Of a stretch of 64,000 bases of DNA, positions 33,530-43,690 are shown piece by piece; within the stretch, counting starts at the first letter, position 1; each line of letters starts with the position of its first letter. The stretch covers positions 124,001 to 188,000 of the forward strand of contig CAUYUJ010014554.1 of the NCBI GenBank assembly GCA_963575745.1, in the 5' to 3' direction. The position numbers and the translations under genes were made by a program. The notes beneath the pieces are model-generated. The model was not told the origin of the DNA, ran no database searches, and worked only from the letters and a program-made list of their open reading frames with translations. The DNA is from Prorocentrum cordatum. Lineage: Eukaryota; Sar; Dinophyceae; Prorocentrales; Prorocentraceae.

Positions 33530-34364
33530 CGTCCGCAACTTCAGCCATCGTGCTCCATCTCGTTGATATCTCGAAGAACGACTCGTCGGCGTCGTTGTTG
33601 GCTGCTGCAAGGACGGAGCGCGGCAAAGCGTGTGATTTGTGCGCGGGCGTGTCATCTTCAACTTCGCGTTCTTCCTTCCGTCTCCGCGGCAGCTGTTGCT
33701 TGCCGGACAGTCGGCGAAGAACTGCCGGGCTGCAACTGCGGAGGCTGCGCCGGAGGAGGAGGCGGCGCCGGCCCATTTCTCGCGGCCGGGAAGTCCAGGC
33801 TCGCAGGTCCAGGAAAACCAGCCGGAGCAGGCGCGGCAGCAGCCGGCGCTGGCAAGGCCGGCGGCGGCGCAGTTGGAGGCGGTTGTGGCGACGAGCCTGC
33901 GTCTTCTGAGGCTTGTTATTTTTGCTGTTCGTGGCTTCTTGCGCGGGCGCCTGGGCCTGGAGTTCCAAGGCCCCGCTGCGCTCGCGAGGGCGGGCCCTGT
34001 GCCAGTGCGCAGGGATGGCGCGTCCATCCTGCGTGCGGATCCACGCTTTCCATGGGCCTCCCATGCCTGGCACGGTTGCTGGTCCTGCCCATGCCTTTCC
34101 AGGCGCCCCGTCTTTGGAGTTGTCGTCGGCTGCCCAGTCAACGACGGCCCCGGCGCTCGGAGGGCCGAGCGTGCCAGCCAATCGCGAATTGAACGAGTCT
34201 CGCAATTCAGAACACGACTGGATCTGGATGGCCCCCCGCTTGAGCGCTGCTCGCAGGGTCCGCGAGAAGGCCCCGGAGCGCGGGGGGTCTGCCTCGTCGA
34301 CGGCGTCGAAAAAGTGATAGTTCCCTAGCGCTAAGAATTGAGGCGAAATCCCGCATCGTCGCAC
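33530..34364 (-). pseudogene. Integrase-RT linker of element C
   Basis: A 328-codon minus ORF (33378-34364) is rich in Arg, Ala and Pro with few ordered segments (MAEVADACGRCPENARAP near its end). The same area is also open on the plus strand because of its composition. Its position between integrase and RT identifies it as the linker. It has no catalytic motif. Confidence 0.45.
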
Positions 34365-34415
34365 CGGGGCGTTCTTGGCAGCGCAGGCCTGCAGCTTGAC
34401 GCCCGTGGCGGTGAG

Positions 34416-34989
34416 CTATTCACTGCCAATGTGGCCCAGGAACATCTGCGCTAATATGCAGAAGATTATCTTCAAGACCCCGTCGCGTCGCCCAACAAGG
34501 CCGCTCGAAGCAGGAGCGCGGGGGGGGGGGCGCATGTGACGTGCTCCGTGTAGCTCCAAGTATTTTTGCACCTCTCTGTTGGCATGCTCACCACCGCTGT
34601 CGGTCAAAATGTTGTCTGGCAGGCTTCCAAACATGGATTGCCGCCGAGAGTGCGCGCGGCGTGCCGGCGGGATCCTTTGTCGGAGCCCGCTCTGCCAGGG
34701 GCCACTTCGCGATCGTATCGATCACGCGGCGATAGATGACTGGTTGGGTGCCCAATCTGATCTCGATTCGATCGACGCACGCAATCTGGTTGACCGATCT
34801 GGCGCTCATCCCGGAGGTCTCGGGATGTGGGGCGGCCTTCCGAAAACGGTCACACATCACATATTTTGCAGTTGTTGGAGAACTTTTTATGCGGGAGCTT
34901 TCGCTGCAGGCGCGATTCCGGGGCCCGGCGCATTTCAGTTCTGCCTCGGTGGCCAGGTCGTGCGTTGGCCTGGGCAGACGAGGCGGCAT
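34416..34989 (-). pseudogene. Integrase of element C
   Basis: Two minus-strand frames read KYVMCDRFRKAAPHPETSG (34588-34989), then IACVDRIE (first Asp region) and YRRVIDTIAKWPLAERAP. The other frame (34416-34634) reads SLPDNILTDSGGEHANREVQ, which contains the second catalytic Asp (TDSGGE) of the DDE core. The expected Glu region is decayed. The domain is short compared with a full ~400-residue integrase, so parts are lost. Confidence 0.6.
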
Positions 34990-35091
34990 CGAGATCTGAA
35001 AAGACCCGGGGCTGTCTAGTTCCGCGATGGTTTCGCGCGCCGTTTCTTTGTTGCTGGGGCGCGTGGTCGTGGAAGGTTCCGCGCGTGGTGT

Positions 35092-36151
35092 TCATTGGCT
35101 GGTGGGTCTTGTTGTCGCAGACGGTTTCGCGCGCAGTGCTCTTGGGCGCGCGGAAAGGAGTGGGGGGAAGTAGTGTCCGGCGTGGCTAGTCTTCGGCGGC
35201 ATTGTCTGCTGCGCCAACTTCAGCAAAAGCGCATTCTCATCGAAATCGACGACGGCCCGCGAGTTTTTCAGTTGTGGTTTGGAGAACAGAAAAGGTGTGG
35301 CTCGTGGACCCGCGCCTGTTCTGACTACTTCGAAGTCGGTCCTTGAGTTGAGAGATTCAACAGGCGCGTTTGCTAGACTTGTGGCCGTTTTCGCATCGCC
35401 CCCAGCGAAGCGATGCACTGTCGAACGCGGTGTTTCTGACACGCAGATCAGGAAACTCTGTGGCGAGGAGTTGTTTGAACCGTTGGTAGCGGTCTTCAGA
35501 AATACTTGTGGAACAGCCAGGATCGACGATGGCTTCGCGGAAAGCGATATCTGCATGCAGGCTTCGTTCCGGCGCCATTGCTTCAGCGACGTAAGGAGCG
35601 CGGTTGTCCTCAGAAGCGCGGTGGTCTTGTTCGGGGTCGTTGTTTTTGGCGTCGTCGTCGTCCTTCCTGTCTTCGTCGGCTTCGTTTGGCGGTCTTTCAG
35701 CGGTCTTTCGGTCTTCGTCGTCTGCGCCGTCTCCGTCGCTGTCGTCTTCGTCGGAGTCGTCGTCTTTGCCCTGTTCGCCCTCGTAGTCGTCGCTCTGCGG
35801 GCCCATGCGCCAGCGCGGCTCGCGGAGCAGCGGGTCGACCAAGTCGACGTTCTCGCGCATGAAGCACATGATCTCGCACTCGTGGGCCATGCACCTGCTC
35901 CGCGCCATCACCTGGCCACAACAGCTGACGCGCGCCAGTCGGCGCGGGCAACCGTCGGAGTGAGCTGCCCGGAACGGGCCTGTGCCCGCGGGCACGCTGC
36001 GCGAGCCGCCCATTCCAGCGGCTGGGGGGCCCGAGCACGCCAGTCGGGACGGAACGCTGGGCGACAGGTCGCGGTCGCCCGGAGCGGTTCTTCCAGCGGC
36101 CAGGAGGCCCTCGCTCGTCGGTCCGGCGCGATCCGCTTCGGCAGATGCCAT
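35092..36151 (-). pseudogene. Aspartic protease of element C (DPG instead of DTG)
   Basis: The ORF 35357-36151 ends with FREAIVDPGCSTSISEDRY. The active-site triplet is Asp-Pro-Gly where DTG/DSG is expected. The next frame (35092-35556) supplies SLANAPVESLNSRTDFEVV and PFLFSKPQLKNSRAVVDFDE, which match the rest of a copia-type protease. The Asp/Glu-rich stretch upstream is linker. The Thr to Pro change and the frame break make it inactive. Confidence 0.6.
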
Positions 36152-36233
36152 TCCATCGGCCGGGGGGCCCAGTCTCGACGGCCCGGTCTCTGCGGCGTAG
36201 CGGGCCGACGCGAGGCGGACGTAGCTGGGCGAC

Positions 36234-37641
36234 TTATATACGCCGCGGCGTTGGGAGGTGGGCGCGACGTCTCCGGCAACCTCTGCCCCTGGAGGGATCG
36301 GGGGCGCGCCGGCTCGTTATGTCGAGCAGTTGCGCCCTGAAGGCGCGTAGTTGCTGCGCTTGTTCTGGCGGTGGGCTCGGAAGCCCCCGCGCGCGCGGCG
36401 GTCGCGGCATTTGGTTTTGAGGGGCGGGCTCGTCAGAGTGGTCCGCCACGAATGACCGAGCTAATTGGGCATCCGAGTCGGAGTGGTTTTCGTAGCCACT
36501 GGCGTGGCCAGAGCTCCAGTCAGGATGTTCCGACAAATCGCCACTTCCCATCCACCAGCTGGAGTCGTCAGCTCCGAGTGCGTAAGTCGATTTCCCCGGC
36601 GGTTTTTTGCGCAGTTGTCCCTTTGCTTTTGCTTTTGCTTCAGGAACTGGCGGGCAAGCTGGCAGGCTGTCCGCTCGTGGATTTTCCGTTATACTTTCCA
36701 GCCTGGCATGTATCCCCTGCCGGGGCTTGCCATCCCAGCTCCTTTCCGTAGCCTTCGCCTGCACCCGGCGGGGGTGCAGGCTCTTCCTTTCCCTTTGTTG
36801 TTTGGTGGGCGTGGGCGCTGCGAGACGCGGTGGTTGGCGTCGCCGCGCCTCAGACACCCCTTGTTGTTTCCGTAGGCTGCGTTTTCCCAGTTGGCTTCTT
36901 GCCGAGAGTGGTCGTAGTAAAACGGCTCTTCGCATTGAGAGTCGGGCCATTCAGGCTCGCCCCAGAGGTCTGCTGCCAATCCGTCCGTCGACGTTTTTTT
37001 TGTCCTAGGAGGTTGTCTCCCAACACCTTTTAGATTGCATCCCGGGCTTTCCTAACAGTCAGGGTAGCATCCATGTCCAGACGCGCGCTCAAGTTGCTGA
37101 GTTGGTGCTGGGGCAGCTCTGCGTTCATTTTGAGGATGAGTGATTTGACCAGTTCTTCCAGCTGGCCAAACTTGTCGGCCTCAAACTCGCTAGTGAGCCT
37201 CGCGCTTTCGGATACGTAATCCTGCAGTTTTCCACCGTTATGGGTGTACTTTCGCCAAGACGAGACATGAAGCAGCTTTGCCACTTCGTATTTGGTTATG
37301 TTTTCTTGTTGCACGAAGGACAACATGTAGTTAAAACCAAGGGCACCCGTCGCACCAGTCTCTTACTTTTGATCGGTTGACAACCGATCCATGTCAAGAA
37401 GTTTGGCTTGGCTTTTGAAGAACAAGTTGGACAACAACCCTCTACTTTCGATGTGTGGCCCTACGTGTTCTGGCTTCAGCTCTGTGGACAGCACCCACGC
37501 GCTGAGATCCTCTTCGTAGGACTCCCAGCTTTGTTGAGGACCAGCTATAGGACATGCGTTGACACCACTTCCTTCGAAACTTGCGGTAACCATGGCAACC
37601 GGCGCGGAGAGGCTGGGGAGCGCAACGCGCTCCGCTACCAA
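36234..37641 (-). pseudogene. Gag remnants of element C
   Basis: Three minus-strand ORFs make up the region. 37363-37641 has a start-like MVAERVALPSLSAPV and WESYEEDLSAWVLSTELK. 37030-37326 (LTSEFEADKFGQLEELVKSL) has the helical pattern of copia Gag. 36234-36950 is a Pro/Arg/Ser-rich tail. They are in order but in different frames. The start at 37641 is plausible for Gag; nothing upstream is coding. Confidence 0.5.
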
Positions 37642-38825
37642 CTTGAGGAAGCTTCAAACGAAAGCCATCCAGGCACGAGAGCTCCGGGAAACGGAATGCC
37701 TGGCAGGGCTCGCCAGGGGGGGCCGGGCGCGCGCTCTTTCCGCGCGGGGCGGCGCGGCGAGCGGTTCAAGGGCCTTAAATGGCAGCGGTCAGCAGCAATG
37801 CAGCAGCAGGGGGGATGAGGATAGAATACCAGAAAAGAGGGACATAATGGATAGGAAGAGGAACGGAGTCCTTTCACAAGGAGGACCCCCAGAGACGATT
37901 CGAATAGGACCCCCCCCTCCCCCCGGGACCCCCCCCCCCGCCGGGGAAGGGACAAAGGGAAGGGGCTCCTCTGACGTGGATGGAACCCCTCACGCTGCGA
38001 ACCCGTTCCCCGAACGAGTAAGGGTGGTTTCTATATATCTCTCTCTCTCTCTCTCTCTCTTTCTCCCCCGACGGGAGAGGAGGATGGGAAGGAGGGGACG
38101 AAAGAAGACTCCCTGTCGACGGGACTGGACAGACGCCCCACGCAGGCCGACAAGGTCGGCGGTTTTTTGGGGCCTCTTAGGAGACCCTCGTCGCCACGGC
38201 TCAGTTCGCCTCGAAATCCCAGTCAGAAAGCACCGCGGAGATGGATACAGTTGGGTTTCCACAAGAGCGCCGCATGCTGCAGGATTCGGCAGGACGGGCT
38301 TCTGGCCGGGCCAGGCGCGGCCGTGAAGGTGGTCGTGTTTATTGGCCGAGTCGGGTTCGGGAACCCCCCAAGGTTGTGGCGCGGCCTGTTCTTTCACACT
38401 GGCCGAGCTGGGTTGCTCCACGTCCTAGGCGAGCGGAGAGGGGCAGGGGCGTACATATCGAAACATTCAGCACACGCCAGCATGACCCAACGAGTCCTGG
38501 CCCCTCGAGCCCTGGCCCCGCAGCCATACTCGAGTAATGGTGCTTGGGGGAGGGGCTAATCCATCCCAGGTTCCTCAAGCCTGCGGCCCTGACCTGCACG
38601 TGGTGATTGGTAGTGAGGTCTATGCACGATCAGTGCAACATTTTATCGCGAGCTGTTGAGAAAGAAGGCTGGGACGCCTCGCGAGACTCGTAACTTAGTA
38701 TACTTGTCTTCTCGAGGGCAACTTGGGGGGAGGCAGAGTGGAAAACGTGTGGGGTGGGTTGGGGGGGAAGGGCGTGGAGTAGACGAGCTTCCAGAGCAGT
38801 CCATGCCCGCGGGGGGAGACCGCCA
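37642..38825. other. Non-coding stretch with C-rich and CT repeats
   Basis: It contains C-homopolymer patches at 37908-37942 and a (CT)n run at about 38038-38063. No convincing gene or LTR was found. Open frames are compositional. Confidence 0.5.
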
Positions 38826-38831
38826 GCAGGT

Positions 38832-38870
38832 CTGCGACAACGGCAATGTCTACCAGGGCGAATGGGCGCT
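38832..38870 (+). CDS. Possible single exon with a MORN-like repeat
   Basis: Between an AG (gaccgccagcag) and a GC donor-like site, 39 nt read VCDNGNVYQGEW, which fits the core of a MORN repeat (DGxxYxGxW). MORN proteins bind membranes or organise the cytoskeleton. The exon is isolated in front of a microsatellite and no partner exon is visible, so it may be a stray fragment. Confidence 0.25.
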
Positions 38871-38888
38871 ACCCGCCTTCGCAGGGGC

Positions 38889-39268
38889 GGAAGAGGAGGA
38901 GGAGGAGGAGGAGGAGGAGGACGTACATGATGATGATAATGATGATGCTGCTGGTGATGCTGATGCTGATGCTGACGATGCTGCTGCTGATGATGCTGCT
39001 GATGATGGAGATGTTGATGGTGATGGAGATGTTGATGCTAATGATGGTGCCGATGTTGATGATGTTGATGATGCTGATGTGGATGATGATAATTGAACTA
39101 CTCATGACGATGATGATGATGATGATGGTGGTGTTGATGTAGGTGATGGTGTTGATGGTAGTGGTGACGTTAATGTTGATGATGATTGGATGATGTCGAT
39201 GATGATGATGATGATGGTGCTGATGCTGATGATGGTGATGGTGATGAACAATGATAATGGCTATGCTA

Positions 39269-39337
<69 letters not shown>

Positions 39338-39385
39338 GTGATACTGATGAGTGTTATGATGATAATGAGGACGATGGTGATACTT
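38889..39385. repeat. GGA then (GAT)n microsatellite
   Basis: (GGA)n at 38889-38920 passes into GAT/GCT/GGT triplets to about 39370. The purest run is ATG x ~22 at 39269-39335. Poly-Asp and poly-Met ORFs here are artefacts. Confidence 0.9.
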
Positions 39386-39519
39386 ATTCCCTACCTAGGC
39401 TCTGCCTAGAAGGTTCTTACTCTCTGGGCTTAAAGGGGTCGGGCAGTGGAAGGAGCCCCGGGCGGTTCCCCCAGTATCCGCCCCGCAGTTCCCCCAGTTA
39501 CGTCCCTTCAGCTTAGCGT

Positions 39520-40055
39520 TGCTTATCTCATCTTAGCTTAGCTTATTTCATCTTAGCTTAGCTTCATCTTAGTTCAGGTTTATCTTAGCTTAGCTCACCT
39601 TCATCTTAGCTTCGCTGGGCTTTAGCATAGCAGAGCACAGCATAGCATAGCATAGCGTAGCATAACATAGCGCAGCATAGCATATCATATCATAGCCCAG
39701 CATCTCATAGCGCAGCATGGCATAGCATAGCATAGCATAGCGCAGCACAGCACAGCACAGCATAGCACAGCGCAGCAGCATAGCATAGCATAGCGCAGCA
39801 TTGCATAGCACCGCATAGCATAGCATAACGCAGCTTAGCATAGCATGGCATAGCATGGCATATATTAGCATAGCACAGCGCAGCATGACATAGCATAGCT
39901 TAGCATAGCATAGCATAGCGCAGCATAGCATATCATAGCATAGTATAGCATAGCATAGCATAGCGCAGCATAGCATAGCATAGCATAGCATAGCATAGCG
40001 CAGCATAGCATAGCATAGTATAGCATAGCATAGCATAGCAACTAATGCTGCTTTC
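39520..40055. repeat. Pentanucleotide array (AGCAT)n
   Basis: About 500 bp of GCATA/GCGCA pentamers are preceded by TTAGC pentamers (39512-39600). The array is bracketed by an inverted pair: CCCTACCTAG near 39389 and CTAGGTAGGG near 40072. Confidence 0.9.
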
Positions 40056-40097
40056 CTAGGGGCTCCAACTTCTAGGTAGGGTCGCACTGGGGTAATT

Positions 40098-40329
40098 GTG
40101 ATGATGATGAGGACGAGGAGTATGAGGATGGGGATGATGATGGTGATGATGCTGGTGATGATTATGATGACGATGAGGAGGATGAGGATGCGGATGGGGA
40201 TGATGATGCTGATGCTGATGCTGATGGTGCTACTGATGATATTGATGGTGATGACGATGGTGACGATGATAATGGGGATGGGGTGGAGGAGAAGAAGGAG
40301 GAGGAGAAGGAGGAGGAGGGGGATACTGC

Positions 40330-40391
<62 letters not shown>

Positions 40392-40691
40392 GTGCTGTTG
40401 ATATTGATAGTGCTGATGATGGTTATGATGCTGATGATGCTCCTGATGCTGATGCTGCTGATGATGATGCTGATGCTGATGCCGATGGTGATGAGGGGGA
40501 GGAGAAGGAAGATGGTGAAGAGGAGCAGGAGGAGGAGTAGCACTAGCAGCAGGAGCCGGAGAGTGGGCGAGGGCGAGGAGAATGCGGAGAAGGGGGAACG
40601 ATGTGGAGGGAGGTGGGATGAGGGACGAGGATGAGGCTGCGGAGGAGGAGTCGGAGAAGGGTTGGATGGATGGATGGATGGATGGATGGAA
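40098..40691. repeat. (GAT)n, (GGA)n and (TGGA)n microsatellites
   Basis: GAT-type triplets cover 40098-40500, with a pure run at about 40331-40390 and a GGA patch at 40275-40320. TGGA x 7 lies at 40663-40690. Confidence 0.9.
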
Positions 40692-41084
40692 CGCTGGGGG
40701 GGCAGTGTGCCTCAGTGCTATGGCTTGCTCATCTAAGGGCGATGCTCTGCCTGATGGAATGCCCCCTGCGTGGAACTAGAAAGCGGACGAGGGGCTAAAG
40801 CTTCTGTACCGAGCCCGTTGGAGTGAGGGACCTACTAGCCTCTCGCTCCAGTGGACCGTCGGCAGGGATGCATAAGCATGATCCCGCCGCTCAACACCTC
40901 GTGAGCCTACGCCTCCTCCACCTACCTCCTCAGGGGGCGCGGGGAGGAGGACGACGCATCAGTCTGTAAGCGTCGGCTAACAGCTCTCTCGCTTTGCTGC
41001 CACCTGCTGCTGCCATACGCTCCCAATTAGCTAGAATGCTAGGATCACTCGAGGCATGCTGTGAAACGATAGCTCTCGCAGGGG
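40692..41084. other. Unassigned stretch
   Basis: I see no gene or repeat I can name. It separates the microsatellite block from the minus-strand LINE. Confidence 0.4.
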
Positions 41085-42560
41085 TTATATTCGAGGACGA
41101 AGGAGAGAGAGGCTCGGAGGCTCAGGAGTAGGGTTAAGAGTATACTTGTTTGGCTGGCATCTGGGACCCCTGGTACCCCTGGAATCACCTTTCGGCTGGG
41201 CGCTATCTCCCCCACCTCGGGAAGATGTCGCCTGGCCGCGTTCCCCCTTGTCCGGAGTCCCGTGCCGTTCTCCTGCACTATCTATTGGCACTCTGTTTGC
41301 TGGCTCACTGTTCAGCGCTCCATGTTGGCGCGGAGCTGCCTCTCTACCACCCTGACGATCTCTGGTTTCGGTGCCTGGCCCTGCATCTTCTCCGCTCCGT
41401 ATTTCTGCATCGCCACCAGGAAAGTTGTGCGCACCTCGTCGATCGTGAGGCCGTCCTGCATCGCATCGCCCTCGAATGGGCGGAAGTCCACCCACTTGTT
41501 GAAGTTCACCGTGACCTTCGTCAGCTTGTCCTCCTCTGGCTTGTCCTCCTTCACGTATGCATCCTTCACCCTGCACACCTTGAACGTCTCGCTCACCACC
41601 AGTTGGCCTTTCTCGCCGTTCGCCAAGCGAAGCCATTTGCCCAACACCTCGGCGCTCGGTAGTCCTTGCAACTCTTCGTGCATCGTCTCCATCATCGCCA
41701 TCGGCACCTGCAGGTGTGGTGAGCCAAGGCCGTCGCCCTTCCCCTTGTCCTTCGCTGCTTTCTGGTAGTCCGCGGCGGCCTCCTTGCCGCTCTTGATGCA
41801 CTTCGCCTTGCTCGGGCACAGCCAAAAGTCGTAGACCGCCGCTGCCAGCTCGCGGCCTTGGGCGTCCTGCGACAGCGCGAGGCGCTGGAGGCTGGTGATG
41901 TTCATCGTCTCTCCCTCGGGCTTCTGGTCCTTCTCTTTGCCCTTGCCGCCTCAGCGTCCTTGTTTTTGGTCTCGCTGTCCTCCCGCTGCTCCTGTGGGGC
42001 CTCTCTTGGGAGCCCTCCACTGCGGGCGTGGGTCGCTCGCTGCACTCACCGTACTTGGATACACGAATGCCCTCGGGGCCAGTATGGTGCGTCACTGCGT
42101 GAGTCTGGAACTCCTCGAGATCTCGAGCCACAAAGCTACAGGGGGAGCAATTCAAGTTGTCGGGAATAACCAGCTCATGTTCCCATCGTCCGTAGTTTGC
42201 ATAACAGGTCTTGTTTGCATCTTCAGTTACTGTCATAACATGGTATACAGCTACTTGCCTGCTCGCGAATACTGTACGACACCATGGACATTGATTTGTA
42301 CGAGTAAGTCGCCCAATAACTGATCTGAAAATGTGTGCTTGCTGCTGATGTGCTGCTAATGTTTTGTATGATGTGTATGTGTTGCCGCATTCCACCTCCA
42401 CCCCCTCCTTCATGGCCCCCATGTTGCAGATGAATGGTTTATCCGTAAGGGCTTCGCCCCCTGCCGCCGGCCCCCTCTCTCGGAGAATGGGCCATGGAAG
42501 AGCTAAGTCATGAGGCTTTGGCGCTGTCGTGCAGCAGTATCGGAACTTCATGCGAGGCCG
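41085..42560 (-). pseudogene. LINE C-terminal region with C2H2 zinc fingers (minus strand)
   Basis: The first ~190 codons (42581 down to about 42000) carry C2H2-type fingers: CGNTYTSYKTLAAHQQQAH, then CPWCRTVFASRQVAVYHVM, and CSPCSFVARDLEEFQTH...H. The frame then shifts near 41900 into a second ORF (41312-41905; WLCPSKAKCIKSGKEAAADY, HEELQGLPSAEVLGKWLRLA), a better-composed continuation. In dinoflagellate LINEs, as I recall, such fingers follow the RT. The RT part lies upstream on the same strand beyond the tandem-repeat insertion. The fingers probably bind DNA or RNA during target-primed insertion. Confidence 0.6.
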
Positions 42561-43687
42561 ATTCGCAATCGGCAAAACCAACTGATCACAAGAGGGGTTA
42601 CCACACAGGGCGATTGGTAAGACGTGTATGGTTTACGAGCTTGGTTTCCACACCTTGGGATTAAAGGGCCGAGGGAGTATTCGCAGTTTGGGTTACCACG
42701 CCTTGCGATGGATGTGCGTGAGGGGTGGCACCGAATTTCAGAAATATGGCAAATCCCATGTGTTTTTGGACCCTGACCCCGCGGATCTGCGTGAGGGGTG
42801 GCACCGAATTTCAGAAATGTGGCAAATCCCCTGTGTTTTTGAACCCTGACCCCGCGGATCTGCGTGAGGGGTGGCACCGAATTTCAGAAATGTGGCAAAT
42901 CCCCTGTGTTTTTGGACCCTGACCCCGCGGATCTGCGTGAGGGGTGGCACCGAATTTCAGAAATGTGGCAAATCCCATTTGTTTTTGGACCCTGACCCCG
43001 CGGATCTGCGTGAGGGGTGGCACCGAATTTCAGAAATGTGGCAAATCCTCTGTGTGTTTTTTGACCCTGACCCCGCGGATCTGCGTGAGGGGTGGCACCG
43101 AATTTCAGAAATGTGCAAATCCCATGTGTTTTTGCACCCTGACCCCGCGGATCTGCGTGCGGGGTGGCACCGAATTTCAGAAATGTGGCAAATCCCATGT
43201 GTTTTGGGACCCTGACCCCGCGGATCTGCGTGAGGGGTGGCACTGAATTTCAGAAATGTGGCAAATCCCTTGTGTTTTGGGACCCTGACCCCGCGGATCT
43301 GCGTGAGGGGTGGCACCGAATTTCAGAAATGTGGCAAATCCCATGTGTTTTTGGACCCTGACCCCGCGGATCTGCGTGAGGGGTGGCACCGAATTTCAGA
43401 AATGTGGTTTTGGACCCTGACCCCGCGGATCTGCGTGAGGGGTGTCGATTTCGAGCCCCCCCAGCAATTCAGACAACGCGCCCAGGGGGTGCAAAAAAAT
43501 CCGGTTTGGGCCTCCCCCCCCCTCGCGCGGTCAATCAACTAGTTACAGTAACCAGCAAGAAGTCAACTAGTCACAGTAACCAGCAAGAAGCAGAACTGTA
43601 ACACTGGAAACTACACGCTACAACTGGTACAGGAAACTGCGAACCAAGCGCCTACAGCCTGGTGGCCCCACAAGGGGGCCGGCGGAT
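42561..43687. mobile_element. Repeat-bearing insertion splitting the LINE
   Basis: LINE coding stops being recognisable between about 42560 and 43690. The right end reads CCACAAGGGGGCCGGCGGAT (43668-43687), almost the same as the right end of the insertion in element B (13355-13374). A CCGGTTTGGG string lies inside both (13294 and 43500). The left end is not resolved. Confidence 0.5.
42727..43443. repeat. 73-bp tandem repeat, about 10 copies
   Basis: The unit starts GGCACCGAATTTCAGAAATG and ends CTGCGTGAGGGGT. Unit starts fall at 42727, 42800, 42873, 42946, 43019, 43094, 43166, 43239, 43312 and 43385; the last is shortened. As 73 is not a multiple of 3 the frames rotate, which gives the many overlapping ORFs on both strands. 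They are not genes. Confidence 0.95.
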
Positions 43688-43690
43688 ACA

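Larger units (their letters stand above)
31050..37641 (-). mobile_element. Degenerate Ty1/copia retrotransposon, minus strand (element C)
   Basis: Read on the minus strand from 37641 the order is Gag, protease, integrase, RT, RNase H and then an extra ORF. Many frameshifts are present. No LTR pair could be found by eye around 28-31 kb and 37.8-38.6 kb. It belongs to a different copia lineage from A and B, as judged by the VDDALMAG and STLAAEALS boxes. Confidence 0.7.

Noticed and set aside
33098-34328. Plus-strand ORFs of 229-364 codons
   Set aside because: They are antisense to the integrase-RT linker and RT of element C.
38846-39516. Poly-Asp, poly-Met and poly-Ile ORFs
   Set aside because: They are direct translations of the (GAT)n microsatellite.
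38896-40540. CRISPR-like regular repeats
   Set aside because: These are simple microsatellites without unique spacers; the organism is eukaryotic.
39590-40543. 317-codon hydrophobic minus ORF that looks membrane-spanning
   Set aside because: It is a translation of (AGCAT)n and (GAT)n; no real protein.
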